Assembly: GCA_016191115.1 (NCBI GenBank)
Contig: JACPPG010000020.1
Span: 90,912-154,911 of the forward strand
Length of the DNA stretch: 64,000 nucleotides
From: Planctomycetia bacterium
Lineage (GTDB): Bacteria > Planctomycetota > Planctomycetia > Pirellulales > JACPPG01
Reading direction: 5' to 3'
The notes under the pieces are model-generated. The model saw only the letters and a list, made by a program, of their open reading frames with translations. It searched no databases and was not told the origin of the DNA. Positions 9,764 through 19,773 of the stretch are shown here, piece after piece. Both the position numbers and the translations under genes were made by a program. Positions within the stretch are counted from its first letter, which is position 1, and every line of letters begins with the position of its first letter.

Positions 9764-11524
9764 ATGCAAGCTTCACCCGCCAACCGCGTCGGCCGTTCGC
9801 TCGGCCGCGCAAGCACCATTCGGCTCGTCGGCGCACTGGCGATCGCCTGTGCGCTCGCTGCTCTTCGCTCGGCGTCCGCGGCGATGCCCGACGACCAGGC
9901 GGAGCAGATTCGCCAGCACGTTGCCGCCGGCGAGTTCGGCCCGGCGCTGGCGCTGGCGCAGCAGGCGGCACCGGGCGATCGTGACGCGGTGCTGGCGACG
10001 ATCGCCAAGGCGCAGGCCGGCGTCGGCGCGCGCAGCGCGTCGTACAACACGTTGGCGGGAATGTCCGATGGCCGCACCCGCAGCCGCGCCTTGGACGAAA
10101 TGGCGGCGATGCCCGCCCGCGGCGCCATGGGCGGCGGTGCGAACTTCGGTCCGCTGATCGCGCTGATCACCAATACCGTCTCGCCCGACTCGTGGGAGGA
10201 CACCGAAAGCGGCGCGCCGGGCCGGATCATGCCGTTCCCCAACGGCGTGTACGTCGATGCCGAGGGGATGATGCGGCGCGTCGCGCAACAAGACGACGGG
10301 CAACTGGCAGCACTGCGCCGCGCCGAGCGTCACGAGCGCGTCGGCGCCGACGTGCGGCGCTCCTCGCCGCTGCGGAAGGTATCGCTGGCGCGCCTGGAGC
10401 GCGAGATTCAGCTTCGGCTGGCGGCCGGCGAGCCGCTGGACGAAGAAATGCTCGTGCTGGCCGGACTGAAGCGCGTGCAATACGTTCTCGCCTATCCTGA
10501 GTCGGGGGACGTGGTTCTGGCCGGCCCCGCCAGCGACTGGACGCTCGACCGCGAGTCGCGCTATACAAGCGTCGACGACGGCCAGCCCATCGTGCGGTTG
10601 GATCACCTGGTGACCCTGCTGCGACGGCAGGAATCGGCGCCCGATAAACCGTTCTATTGCTCCATCGTTCCCACGAACGAGGGCATGGCCAAGGCGCACG
10701 CATTCCTGGAGAAGCAGAGCGGTGCGGCGCTGAAGCCGGGACAAAAGGGACGCTGGCTCGAAGAGCTGCGGAAACAGGTCGGCCGGCAGGCGATCGTGTT
10801 CGACGGCATCGATCCGGGTTCGAGCGTGGCGCAGGTATTAGTCGACGCCGACCACCACATGAAGCTGATCGGCATCGGTCTGGCGCCGGGCACGTTGAAG
10901 GTGCCCAGCTATCTGAGCATGATCAAGGTCGGCCGCGGCGAGTCGCCGCCCGCCTTGGATTTGCTGCGGTGGTGGTTCACGCTCAACTATGACGCCGTCG
11001 TGGCCAGCGCCGATCGCGACGCCTTCGAGATCCGCGGCCAGGGCGTGCAAGTCCTAAGCGAAAACGAGCTGTTGACGGCCACTGGGCAGCAGGTCCACAC
11101 CGGCAAGGCCGAGCCCTTGAACCAGGAGTTCGCCCGCAACTTCACCAAGGACTTCGCGGCCCTATGCGCGAAGTACCCGGTATACGCCGAGCTGCGGAAC
11201 GTGTTCGACCTGGCGCTCGTGGCAGCGCTCGTCGACGCGGAAGGGCTGGCCGAGCGCGTGGGCTGGCATCCCACGTGCTTTACCGACGGTCAAAGGTACC
11301 CGATGCCCACCGAGACCGCACCGCGTTTCGTGGACACCGTCTTGAACCACCGCGTGGTGAACCGGACGGACATTCTGGCGGCGGTCAGCGGCGGCGTTTC
11401 GGTCGACCCGCGCAACACGGTGAAGCGGGAAAACATCCAGACCGAGACGAGCGGCCGGCTGAATAGCGACCGGGCGCGGAACAGCCCCGTCGACGTGGCC
11501 CGGCGCGGCTGGTGGTGGGACTAA
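9764..11524 (+). CDS. DUF1598-type Planctomycetes protein
   Basis: Signal peptide; QAIVFDGIDPGSSVAQVLVDADHHMKLIGIGLAPGTLKVPSYLSMI matches my memory of the DUF1598 family. Confidence 0.7.
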   Translation: MQASPANRVGRSLGRASTIRLVGALAIACALAALRSASAAMPDDQAEQIRQHVAAGEFGPALALAQQAAPGDRDAVLATIAKAQAGVGARSASYNTLAGMSDGRTRSRALDEMAAMPARGAMGGGANFGPLIALITNTVSPDSWEDTESGAPGRIMPFPNGVYVDAEGMMRRVAQQDDGQLAALRRAERHERVGADVRRSSPLRKVSLARLEREIQLRLAAGEPLDEEMLVLAGLKRVQYVLAYPESGDVVLAGPASDWTLDRESRYTSVDDGQPIVRLDHLVTLLRRQESAPDKPFYCSIVPTNEGMAKAHAFLEKQSGAALKPGQKGRWLEELRKQVGRQAIVFDGIDPGSSVAQVLVDADHHMKLIGIGLAPGTLKVPSYLSMIKVGRGESPPALDLLRWWFTLNYDAVVASADRDAFEIRGQGVQVLSENELLTATGQQVHTGKAEPLNQEFARNFTKDFAALCAKYPVYAELRNVFDLALVAALVDAEGLAERVGWHPTCFTDGQRYPMPTETAPRFVDTVLNHRVVNRTDILAAVSGGVSVDPRNTVKRENIQTETSGRLNSDRARNSPVDVARRGWWWD

Positions 11525-11548
11525 AGCTGCACAGCCACCTTTGGCTGT

Positions 11549-12031
11549 TTGCGGCGCGCCTCAGAACGGCGGCGGGACGCTTTCCCCGCCGTCGCGGGTG
11601 TGGATCGCGTGCCACACCTCTCGGTCGACGCCGTTGGCGACGAAGTGCGCCGACCCGTCGAGCACCAGCACGTTCACGCCGCCGGGGTGCATGCTGCGGG
11701 CACCAATCCGCACGTTGTACTCGTCCCGTTGATCTGGGTGCAGTCCGCATCCAAATAGAAGAACACGGCTCTCCAAACGGCGTTGCACGCCTTTTGCGGC
11801 TGCGCACAGTCGTCCTGTGAACTGCCACTTGCACACTGATAGATGTCTTGCGAATCGCGATCCTCATAGAACCGCGGGATAACCTCAAGACATCCTCCGC
11901 AGCCATTTTCGATGAACGCACAACATTTGCCATTGTGCATTATTGTGCATGGCAAATGCAGGGAATGCCCACACGAGTGTCCCGACGATCCCAACCAGCG
12001 CCAGACCAGAAATCGCAAGGGAGAAACGCAT
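11549..12031 (-). pseudogene. Degraded/frameshifted small secreted Cys-rich ORF running into a DUF1559 C-terminal remnant
   Basis: ATG at 12031 preceded by AAAGGAGG; signal peptide MRFSLAISGLALVGIVGTLVWAFPAFA in one frame; KCCAFIENGCGGCLEVIPRFYEDRDSQDIYQCASGSSQDDCAQPQKAC in another; DUF1559-like DEYNVRIGARSMHPGGVNVLVLDGSAHFVANGVDREVWHAI in the next. Confidence 0.5.
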
Positions 12032-12033
12032 CG

Positions 12034-12471
12034 TTACGCCTCCTTTGTAGGGCGAGCACGATAGACAAGAACGCCGAAAACGGAGAGCACGAACGTCCCT
12101 ACGAAGCCCAGAAGGATGGCGAGCCACCACGACGAAGGCTGTGGCGGCACGACGGGCAACTGTCCGGTGACATATACCTCGTGCGCCAAATTGTCGTGCA
12201 CCCGGACGCCAGTGGGCAGCGTCGCTTCAAACTTGGTTGGGTCGGCATCGCCAGGCAAAGGGACGACGTCCGAGGTCCTCATACGTAAACCGCGTGTGCC
12301 TTCACCAGCGGTTCCGAAGACATAGAGCCGTCGTGCTAACCGTTCACGGAGAAAGCGGACCTGCGCGACAAAGCGATCCTTATCAAAACGGTGCTCGCTG
12401 TCCCAGGGAATAACACACGTTGCTAGGATGTCCGCCGGATAGCGTTTCATGAAGTCTGTTCCTTGGGGCAC
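12034..12471 (-). CDS. Chimeric ORF: truncated DapA/dihydrodipicolinate-synthase-family N-terminus fused to a single-TM protein C-terminus
   Basis: MKRYPADILATCVIPWDSEHRFDKDRFVAQVRFLRERLARRLYVFGTAGEG is DapA-family-like and stops abruptly; remainder is SSWWLAILLGFVGTFVLSVFGVLVYRARPTKEA. Confidence 0.6.
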   Translation of the reverse strand: MPQGTDFMKRYPADILATCVIPWDSEHRFDKDRFVAQVRFLRERLARRLYVFGTAGEGTRGLRMRTSDVVPLPGDADPTKFEATLPTGVRVHDNLAHEVYVTGQLPVVPPQPSSWWLAILLGFVGTFVLSVFGVLVYRARPTKEA

Positions 12472-12490
12472 AGCCCGATGCCGCTGACGC

Positions 12491-13459
12491 TCAGGCGTTG
12501 ACGATATTCGTGGGCGTGCCGGCGAGGAAATTGGCTATGTTGGCGACCGTCGACTCCATCAGCCGGCGCCGCGCGGCCAGCGTCGCCCAGGCAATGTGCG
12601 GTGTGATGACGCAGTTCTTCGCGCGCAGCAAGGGATTATCGGGCCTAATCGGCTCTTGCGAGACGACGTCCACGGCCGCGGCCGCGAGCCGTCCGCTGTC
12701 GAGCGCCGCCGCCAGATCAGCTTCGACGACCAGATCGCCCCGCGAGGTGTTAATGAGCACGGTCTGCGGCCGGGCGCGGCGCAGGAGGTCCCGATTCACG
12801 ATGCCATGGGTTTCCGGCGTCGACGGGCAGTGCAGGCTGATCACGTCCGAGCGCGCGAACAACTCCTGTAGCTCGGCCCAGGCAAACGGCTGGTAATCCG
12901 GCGCCTGCCCGCGACGGAGGTCGAACGCCAGGACGTGCATGCCGAAGGCGTGCGCCAATTCTCCCACGCGGCGGCCAATCCGTCCGAAGCCGACGATGCC
13001 CATCGTCCGGCCGGCAAGTTCGACGAGCGGCGTCCTCCAGAAACAGAAGTCGGCCGAGCGACTCCACTCCCCTTCATGCACTGCCCGGTCGTGCAGGCCG
13101 ACGTGATGACAAAGGTGCAGTAGAAGGGCGAAGGCAAACTGGGCAACCGAATCGGTTCCATAGATCGGCACGTTTGACACCGGCACGCCATGCTCGCGGG
13201 CCGCGGCGACGTCCACGCAATCGGCGCCGGTCGCGGTGACCGCCACGAACCGCACGTCCGGCACCTGCTGGAAGAACTCCCGCGAAAGCTTGACCTTGTT
13301 GATCACCAGCACCGTTGCGCCGCGCGATCGGGAGACGACCGTTTCGGCCAGGCTGTGGTCGTAAACAACGACATTCCCCAGCGCCTCCAGGTCTGTCCAC
13401 GGATTGTCGCCGGGATTCAGCGTGGCGCCATCGAGAACGACGATCTTGGGCGAGGCCAT
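12491..13459 (-). CDS. D-2-hydroxyacid dehydrogenase (glycerate/hydroxypyruvate dehydrogenase-like)
   Basis: ELAGRTMGIVGFGRIGRRVGELAHAFGMHVLAFD (GxGxxG), DVISLHCPSTPETHGIVNRDLL, INTSRGDLVVEADLAAAL, TPHIAWATLAAR. Confidence 0.9.
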   Translation of the reverse strand: MASPKIVVLDGATLNPGDNPWTDLEALGNVVVYDHSLAETVVSRSRGATVLVINKVKLSREFFQQVPDVRFVAVTATGADCVDVAAAREHGVPVSNVPIYGTDSVAQFAFALLLHLCHHVGLHDRAVHEGEWSRSADFCFWRTPLVELAGRTMGIVGFGRIGRRVGELAHAFGMHVLAFDLRRGQAPDYQPFAWAELQELFARSDVISLHCPSTPETHGIVNRDLLRRARPQTVLINTSRGDLVVEADLAAALDSGRLAAAAVDVVSQEPIRPDNPLLRAKNCVITPHIAWATLAARRRLMESTVANIANFLAGTPTNIVNA

Positions 13460-13557
13460 GAGGCACGTCTCAAAAAACCGGCCTGCGTGCGAATTCGGCC
13501 GTGGGCGCTCATGCCCCTGGAAGCGGACCGCACCGCGAAGGACGGCCGGTTGCCATT

Positions 13558-14754
13558 CTAGCCAGTCAGCTTCCCCGCGTGGGCAAGACTATCGCCGACG
13601 AACGTGACCAACGACAGGAATTTCCCGCGCGGGCCGAGCATGGCGGGTGTCAGTTTCGCCAGCTCCGTACCGGCCGGCTTGAAGCAGGCGTGCGCTGCCA
13701 GCCACAACCGCCGTAGCAACACCGGCCGATCCCGAAACACGTACCCGTCGACCACGATGCAATCGGGGTCGAAACAGGCCGCGGAGCTGGCCAAGGCCTT
13801 GCCGGCCAAACTGACGATTTCGTCGATCAGTCGCTGCGCATACGGCCATTGTTGTTCGTCGGCTAATCGAACGACCTCGTCAATTGTCTTCGCGGCCCGG
13901 CCACTGCTTGCCAGGTGCAGCAGTTGCTTCACCCGGGCCTGGCCGGCGTTCCGTTTGAGGTCGGCCGCAATCCGTCGCGCAATGGCCGGGCCACTGATCG
14001 AGGCCTCCAAGCATCCTCGCTGGCCGCAACCGCACGCCGCGCCGTTGGGCGAGACCACGACGTGCCCGATCTCGCCGCTACGCCGATGCCCGCCGCGAAA
14101 CAGTTGGCCGTTCACGACTGGTCGGGCACTAACGCCGTCAGCGACGTTGAAATACAACATGACCTCGCTGCCTTGACCGGCGCCATGACGGTATTCGGCG
14201 ACAGCGCGGTCGCGCCCATCGCTACAAAAGACGGTGAGCCCGAAAACATCTTGTGCCAGACGGGCCAGCGGCGTTTTGCGCCATGGCAGCACCGTGGAGA
14301 ACTCAAGCACCCCGTCGGCCGACACATAGCCGTTCACGTTGACGCCGAGGGCTCGCAGATCGCGCCAATCGACGCGCGCTCGATCCACCAGCCGGCGCGC
14401 CGCTCGTTCCAAGCGGCGCAAGGAGGCCTCTGGCTGGGGAGCCGACCCCATTTCAACGGTCGTTTGTTCCAGCATCATACCGGCGAAGTTGAGTACTCCG
14501 ACCTCGGCCTGGGAACCATCAATGTCGATCGCCAGCAAGTGGCCGGGGGGCGCAAAACGAAGGACGGTCGCGGGCTTGCCGCGCCCCGCGACACGCGTCC
14601 CCGCGGAATGAACGAGCCCACGATCGCGCAGCCGCTTCAAGATGCACGACATGGTGGAACTCCCCATCCCCGTGATGCGGCGGAGTTCTGCCTGGGTCTC
14701 GGCCCGGCCGGAACGAATGAGGTCGAGAATCTGTTGGTCGGAAAGATTGTCCAT
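13558..14754 (-). CDS. ROK-family transcriptional regulator (NagC/XylR type)
   Basis: N-terminal winged HTH; LAIDIDGSQAEVGVL; SGEIGHVVVSPNGAACGCGQRGCLEASISG (ROK Cys motif). Confidence 0.9.
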   Translation of the reverse strand: MDNLSDQQILDLIRSGRAETQAELRRITGMGSSTMSCILKRLRDRGLVHSAGTRVAGRGKPATVLRFAPPGHLLAIDIDGSQAEVGVLNFAGMMLEQTTVEMGSAPQPEASLRRLERAARRLVDRARVDWRDLRALGVNVNGYVSADGVLEFSTVLPWRKTPLARLAQDVFGLTVFCSDGRDRAVAEYRHGAGQGSEVMLYFNVADGVSARPVVNGQLFRGGHRRSGEIGHVVVSPNGAACGCGQRGCLEASISGPAIARRIAADLKRNAGQARVKQLLHLASSGRAAKTIDEVVRLADEQQWPYAQRLIDEIVSLAGKALASSAACFDPDCIVVDGYVFRDRPVLLRRLWLAAHACFKPAGTELAKLTPAMLGPRGKFLSLVTFVGDSLAHAGKLTG

Positions 14755-14798
14755 CCTTTTGGAGTCCCCCCTGCGAGAGCCTTCGCGCTTGCTACAGA

Positions 14799-14819
14799 TT
14801 ATCTCAAAGCTGGAGATAA
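14799..14819. promoter_or_regulatory. Candidate autoregulatory operator of the ROK gene
   Basis: Perfect 7-bp inverted repeat TTATCTC-AAAGCTG-GAGATAA upstream of the ROK start at 14754. Confidence 0.55.
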
Positions 14820-15007
14820 AATAAAGGGCTTCTTATTGGCTTGGATCGGGCTCCCCGGGCGGGCGTCGGTCTCGCTCAAAGGCGACCAACGCCGCCATTT
14901 CGATGTCTCTAGCTCGGCGGTTCGGAAGGTTCGTGGCCCCGGGGGCCATGGCCCCGGCGAGGGCGCCGCGTCCCCGACAAGCAGGGAGAAAAAAGCGGCA
15001 CCTGCTC

Positions 15008-15036
15008 TTGACATTATGCTCGTATTACGTGATAAT
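15008..15036 (+). promoter_or_regulatory. Promoter (P1) for the PEP-CTERM gene at 15180
   Basis: TTGACA-17 bp-GATAAT; spacer TTATGCTCGTATTACGT shared with P2 and P3; ATTA-CGTGA-TAAT dyad over the -10. Confidence 0.7.
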
Positions 15037-15179
15037 GTGGCCTAGCGAGGGTCGATCCTGGCGTGGACTTGCGGTCAACCAGCGCGGACCGCATCACGGC
15101 GAGCTTCCGGCAAGCGCGGCTCTCGCATACCGCAACCCCTCGATTCACGCGAGTACTGTATCAAATTGGAGAGCGAACG

Positions 15180-16124
15180 ATGAAACGCATCCCCGTTGCC
15201 GTTTGTTTGAGGGGTTGGCTGGCATTCGCCTTAATCGTGGGACTGGTCGCCTCGGCAAGCGTCGTGCAAGCGAGCCCGCCGCTGGCGATCGAAACCTGGT
15301 CCGACGGGACGACCGCCGGCTGGGACAGCGTCGGCTCGAACTTGTTCAGCGACAATCCAGGCAGCGGCGGCAATCCCGGCGGCTGGCTGCGAGGCGTCCG
15401 CGGCGCGAACCCCATCTTTCAGATGGATGGTTCGGACGGGATTTTCAACGGCAACTACGGCACCATGTACGGGACGAGCTTGACGATCGGTTACGACGTC
15501 CGCGTCGAGGACGGCGGGATCAGCATCATTCGCATGGAACTGAGAAACCCGGCCGCTACGACGGACTGGCGCTACGAGTGGAACTTCTCCGCTAACCCGC
15601 TCGTGCCCGCGAATGGATGGACATCGCTGTCCGCCCCGATCAATACGGCCTGGTCGGATGCCCAGGCATTTGCCAACGGATGGACGGAGGTCGCCGGTTC
15701 GGGTACGTGGGCATCGGTGCTGGCGGACGTGGGCTCGCTCTCCTACCTTGTCACCATTACGCAAGGCGCGCCGCCACCTGTCGGCAGCACGGCCGTGACC
15801 GGCATCGACAACTTTGCCATTTACGCAAGCAATCTCGTCCCTGGCGACATCAATGGCGACGGCCAGGTCAACTTGACCGACTACGGCATCTTAAAGAGCT
15901 ATTGGTTGCAGACCGTCAGCGGCGGCGTGTCAGTAGGCGACCTGAACAACGACAACACGGTCAACATTATCGACTTTGCGACTTTCAAGCAGGATTACAT
16001 TGCGTTCAACGGCGGAAATGGCTCGGATCTGGTTGCCGTCCCGGAGCCGAGCGCTATGACCATGCTGCTGAGTGCCTGTGGTTTGCCCGCCTGGCTGATT
16101 ATGCGTCGCCGTAAGTCGAGCTAG
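15180..16124 (+). CDS. PEP-CTERM protein with dockerin type I repeats
   Basis: Signal peptide; GDINGDGQVNLTDYGILKSYW...GDLNNDNTVNIIDFATFKQDY; VPEPSAMTMLLSACGLPAWLIMRRRKSS. Confidence 0.85.
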   Translation: MKRIPVAVCLRGWLAFALIVGLVASASVVQASPPLAIETWSDGTTAGWDSVGSNLFSDNPGSGGNPGGWLRGVRGANPIFQMDGSDGIFNGNYGTMYGTSLTIGYDVRVEDGGISIIRMELRNPAATTDWRYEWNFSANPLVPANGWTSLSAPINTAWSDAQAFANGWTEVAGSGTWASVLADVGSLSYLVTITQGAPPPVGSTAVTGIDNFAIYASNLVPGDINGDGQVNLTDYGILKSYWLQTVSGGVSVGDLNNDNTVNIIDFATFKQDYIAFNGGNGSDLVAVPEPSAMTMLLSACGLPAWLIMRRRKSS

Positions 16125-16351
16125 TGGGCTCAACATTCCTTGGGAGCCGGCCGGGCGGCTCTTTCGTCGTTCCGTAGCGCGGCGCGCCGGGCACTTTGGT
16201 GGGCCAACGATAATATCGATTTCAGGCATAAAGTATCGAAGCGGCAGCGAAGGCGGCCGCCTCGTTGGCTGGCGTTCGCGTGCGTCTCGATATGGGCTTT
16301 TTCTCGGCCCGCGCGGCCATGAAAAGACCGAGCGAGGCGCCGGCCGCGCGC

Positions 16352-16380
16352 TTGACAATATGCTCGTAATACGTGATAAT
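16352..16380 (+). promoter_or_regulatory. Promoter (P2) for the PEP-CTERM gene at 16501
   Basis: TTGACA-ATATGCTCGTAATACGT-GATAAT, near-identical to P1. Confidence 0.7.
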
Positions 16381-16500
16381 CTGCCTTGGGACACGGCAAT
16401 CCCCGACGCGTGCGCGAGACGGCGAATCGGCGAAAACACGGGAAGCGGCCAGTTGGTTCTTGACCAAGTTCCTTTCCTATCGCATCAACGGGAGCTAACG

Positions 16501-17226
16501 ATGAGACGCGTTTCAGCTTGCTCGGGGTTTTTTGTGATCGCCGGATTGTTGGCCGTTGCCTCGGTGGCGCGAGGCGCGCCCGTGGCGATTGAGACCTGGT
16601 CGAGTGGCACTACCGCCGGCTGGGACAGCCTCGGATCGAACCTTTTCAACGACAACCCGGGCTCCGGCGGCAATCCCGGCGGCTGGCTGCGCGGCGTTCG
16701 CGGCGCGAATCCCATTTTCCAAATGAACGGATCCGCCGGATTGTTTAATGGGAACTACGGCGTCAAGTTTGGAACCAGCCTGACACTCGGCTACGACGTG
16801 TACGTCGAGGATGGCGGCATCAGCGGGATTCGACTCGAGATGAGGAACTCGACCGACACCACCGACTGGCGCTATGAATGGGATCTTAGCGCCACGCCGC
16901 AATTGCACGCGGATGGCTGGGTCTCGAAGTCCGCGCCGATCGATACGACGTGGTCGGATGCCCAAGCCATCGCCAATGGCTGGACACGCGTGGCCGGCGC
17001 CGGCTCGTGGGCTTCGGTGCTCGCGGACGTCGGACAGGATTCGTACCTCGTCACCCTCACCGGCGGTGCTCCACCGCCGATCGGCAGCGCGGAATCGACC
17101 GGATTGGATAACTTCGCGATCTCGAAAGTGCCCGAGCCGGCGACGGCAAGCCTGATGGGAGTTGCCGCATTGATATCGTTGTCAGCGCGAAGGTGGAGGA
17201 AGCGAGCCAAGTACCATAGGATTTAG
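16501..17226 (+). CDS. PEP-CTERM protein, paralogue of 15180-16124 without dockerin
   Basis: IETWSSGTTAGWDSLGSNLFNDNPGSGGNPGGWLRGVRGANPIFQMNGS matches the upstream paralogue; ends KVPEPATASLMGVAALISLSARRWRKRAK. Confidence 0.85.
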   Translation: MRRVSACSGFFVIAGLLAVASVARGAPVAIETWSSGTTAGWDSLGSNLFNDNPGSGGNPGGWLRGVRGANPIFQMNGSAGLFNGNYGVKFGTSLTLGYDVYVEDGGISGIRLEMRNSTDTTDWRYEWDLSATPQLHADGWVSKSAPIDTTWSDAQAIANGWTRVAGAGSWASVLADVGQDSYLVTLTGGAPPPIGSAESTGLDNFAISKVPEPATASLMGVAALISLSARRWRKRAKYHRI

Positions 17227-17254
17227 GCCCGCGGCACACGAGGCATCCCGGGAA

Positions 17255-18031
17255 ATGGCAGGAAACTGCGGAGCATATGCGATGGAACTGGATGCAATCG
17301 CAGAATCGTTTCACACAAGTGGCTGGGTGGTCATGCATGAAATGTTCAGCGCCGCGGATGTGCGCGAGATCAAAGCGCAGTTGGCTCGCTACCGAAGTGA
17401 GGTCGTTGGGGGGCTCGACGCGGGAGAGGTCTATTTCGAGCGTGATCGGGCGGGCGAGCTGAAGGCGCTCCACGGAATGGAGCGCCATTCGTCCTTCTTT
17501 AGCGCGCTTCGGCACGATCCTCGATTGTTGAGGATCGTCGGCGCGATCTGGCCGGCCGGCTCGATCGTGGCGGAATCGGTGATGTTCTTTGGAAAACCGC
17601 CGAGGGGCGCCGAAGCGCCCGCCCACCAGGATAACGCATTTCTGTGCTTGGAGCCTCCTGATGCGTTGACCGCGACGATCGCCATCGACGCGTCGAGCCG
17701 CGAGAATGGCGCCTTAACATGCCGCGCGGGCTCGCATCGCCTGGGGCTGCTGGCTCATCGACAGTCGGGTGTGTTGGGCTTCAGCCGTACGTTGGACGAG
17801 CCGATCGGGGTCGACCGCTTTCCAGCCGTCATGCTGGAAATGCAACCTGGCGACGTGGCGTTGCATCACTGCAATACGATCCACTGGAGCGGCCCCAACG
17901 AGACCGCACGCGCCCGGCGGCAAGTGGGCATCGGCTATCGAAGCTCACTAGCTACGCGCGACGGCTGCGCTTGGGCGACCTATCAGGACGATCTTCGAAC
18001 TTTGCACAGTGCGCGGGGTTCTCACAAATGA
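17255..18031 (+). CDS. Phytanoyl-CoA dioxygenase family protein
   Basis: APAHQDNAFLCLEP (HxD), DVALHHCNTIHWSGPNETARARRQVGIGYRS. Confidence 0.85.
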   Translation: MAGNCGAYAMELDAIAESFHTSGWVVMHEMFSAADVREIKAQLARYRSEVVGGLDAGEVYFERDRAGELKALHGMERHSSFFSALRHDPRLLRIVGAIWPAGSIVAESVMFFGKPPRGAEAPAHQDNAFLCLEPPDALTATIAIDASSRENGALTCRAGSHRLGLLAHRQSGVLGFSRTLDEPIGVDRFPAVMLEMQPGDVALHHCNTIHWSGPNETARARRQVGIGYRSSLATRDGCAWATYQDDLRTLHSARGSHK

Positions 18032-19773
18032 AATCATCGCCTCGGCTCGCTGTGCGTCGTTGCCCGGTACCGGCAAGGCCTCCGTTCGCGGCCGCCGTGG
18101 CAGCGGCCTTCCTGCAGATGGCGCTTGCGTCTTCCGACGTCAATGCCCAGACAATCAGCCGCGGCAATCAGCTTCTGATGCAGCGGGGCTTGCAAATTCA
18201 GGCCATGGCGCACGGCGCGCTCAACCCGACCGTCTTTCAACAGTCGAATTTCACCACGGTGTTCAAGGACAACTTGAACGTGGAGACGCTCCCCTCGCTC
18301 GGGCCCCCACCCGGCATCCAGTGGGGCCGGCTTTACTATACGGCCAGCCGCTACAACCTCGATTCGTCCGAGGTGCCCTACAAATCCAATCTAGTGGGTC
18401 TGCAGCTCAACGACGAATTAGATATTTCGGACCAGGCCGTGCTCGACCAGGCGAGGGCGGTGCTGAATTACTGGCGCTTCGCCTATCCCGACACCATTGG
18501 CTATCTCAACCAGTACGGCAACCAGAACACGACGGCGCAGCTTCAGAATTATCTCAGCTACGTCCAACCGGACATGCTGATGATGGACTATTATCCTTTC
18601 AACGGGAGCCTCGCCGACGGCAGCCCGACCATCTATTACACGGACCTGCAGAAGTACCGTCAGTTGGGGCTCGGCGGGGTTGACGGAACGGGACAACTGC
18701 CGATTCCGACGGGCCTCTATCTGCAGGCGTTCACCGATCCGGCCCACTTCCATATCCCTTCGGCGTCGGAGACGAGGGTGAATCAGTTCTCGGCCTGGAC
18801 GTTCGGATACAAATATGTGACGGCGTTGACCTATAGCGGCTCTTCTGCCAACGGGACCGGCTCGACCTTGTTTATTGGCGATGGCGACGGCACGCCGCGC
18901 CAGCCACAGTTCTCTGACATGGCGGAAACGAATCGCCAGAGCCGCAATCTCGGGCCTGCGCTCGTGCAACTGCAAACCACCGACGTGGCGATGATCATGG
19001 GCCTCCACAAGCTCGGCTCCTTTGACGTCACGAACACGCAGCCGGGCAACATCCCTCTGTGGGCGGCCGGCGCCGGCGGCGACCCGTATCTGACGGATGT
19101 CAGCGCCACCAACATCGGCGGCAGCAACAGCGGGCTTCCCGGCGACGTAGTCATCGGCCATTTTCGTCCCCTGCAAGGGGCGGGCGACAATTATTTCATG
19201 GTTCTCAATGGCCTCTCCATACCGACGGGCACGGTCGCCGACGCGGCCCAGATCGTTCATCTGACATTCAACTTCGGCGCCAGCGGCATCGACAGCCTCG
19301 AGCGGCTGAGCCGCACGACCGGCCTGGTCGAGGTCGTACCGCTGGTGCCCCTCGGCGCCTCGCTCTATCACCTGGACCTGACGCTCGACGGCGGCACCGC
19401 GGACCTGTTCAAGTATCGCGGTGGGCTCGCCTTCGTGGGGGTCGCGTCGGGCGACTTGAACCTCGACGGCGTGGTCGATCTTGCCGACTATGCGATCCTC
19501 AAGAGTTATTGGCTGCAAACCACCAGCGGCGGCGTGGCCGCGGGCGACCTTAATACCGACGGCACCGTCGACTTTGCCGATTTTGCCCTGTTCAAGCAGG
19601 ATTACATCGTCGCCAACGGCGGAAATGGCAGCGAGCTGTCGCCCATTCCCGAGCCGGGAGCGCTGGGTCTGGCGGCCGTGGGCATGCTGTGCCTTGCCTT
19701 CGCGCGCACTTGGCGATCGCGGCTCGTCCGAAGCTTGTTGTCCGCCCGCGGTTTACGCTGGAGATCGCTCCTC
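18028..19773 (+). CDS. Secreted glycoside-hydrolase-like protein with dockerin and PEP-CTERM; no stop codon before the next gene
   Basis: MKSSPRLAVRR... signal region; GDLNLDGVVDLADYAILKSYW...GDLNTDGTVDFADFALFKQDY; IPEPGALGLAAVGMLCLAFARTWRSR, then in-frame readthrough. Confidence 0.7.

Noticed and set aside
9773-10744. 323-aa minus-strand ORF opposite the DUF1598 gene
   Set aside because: Shadow ORF; the plus strand has a signal peptide and recognisable family motifs.
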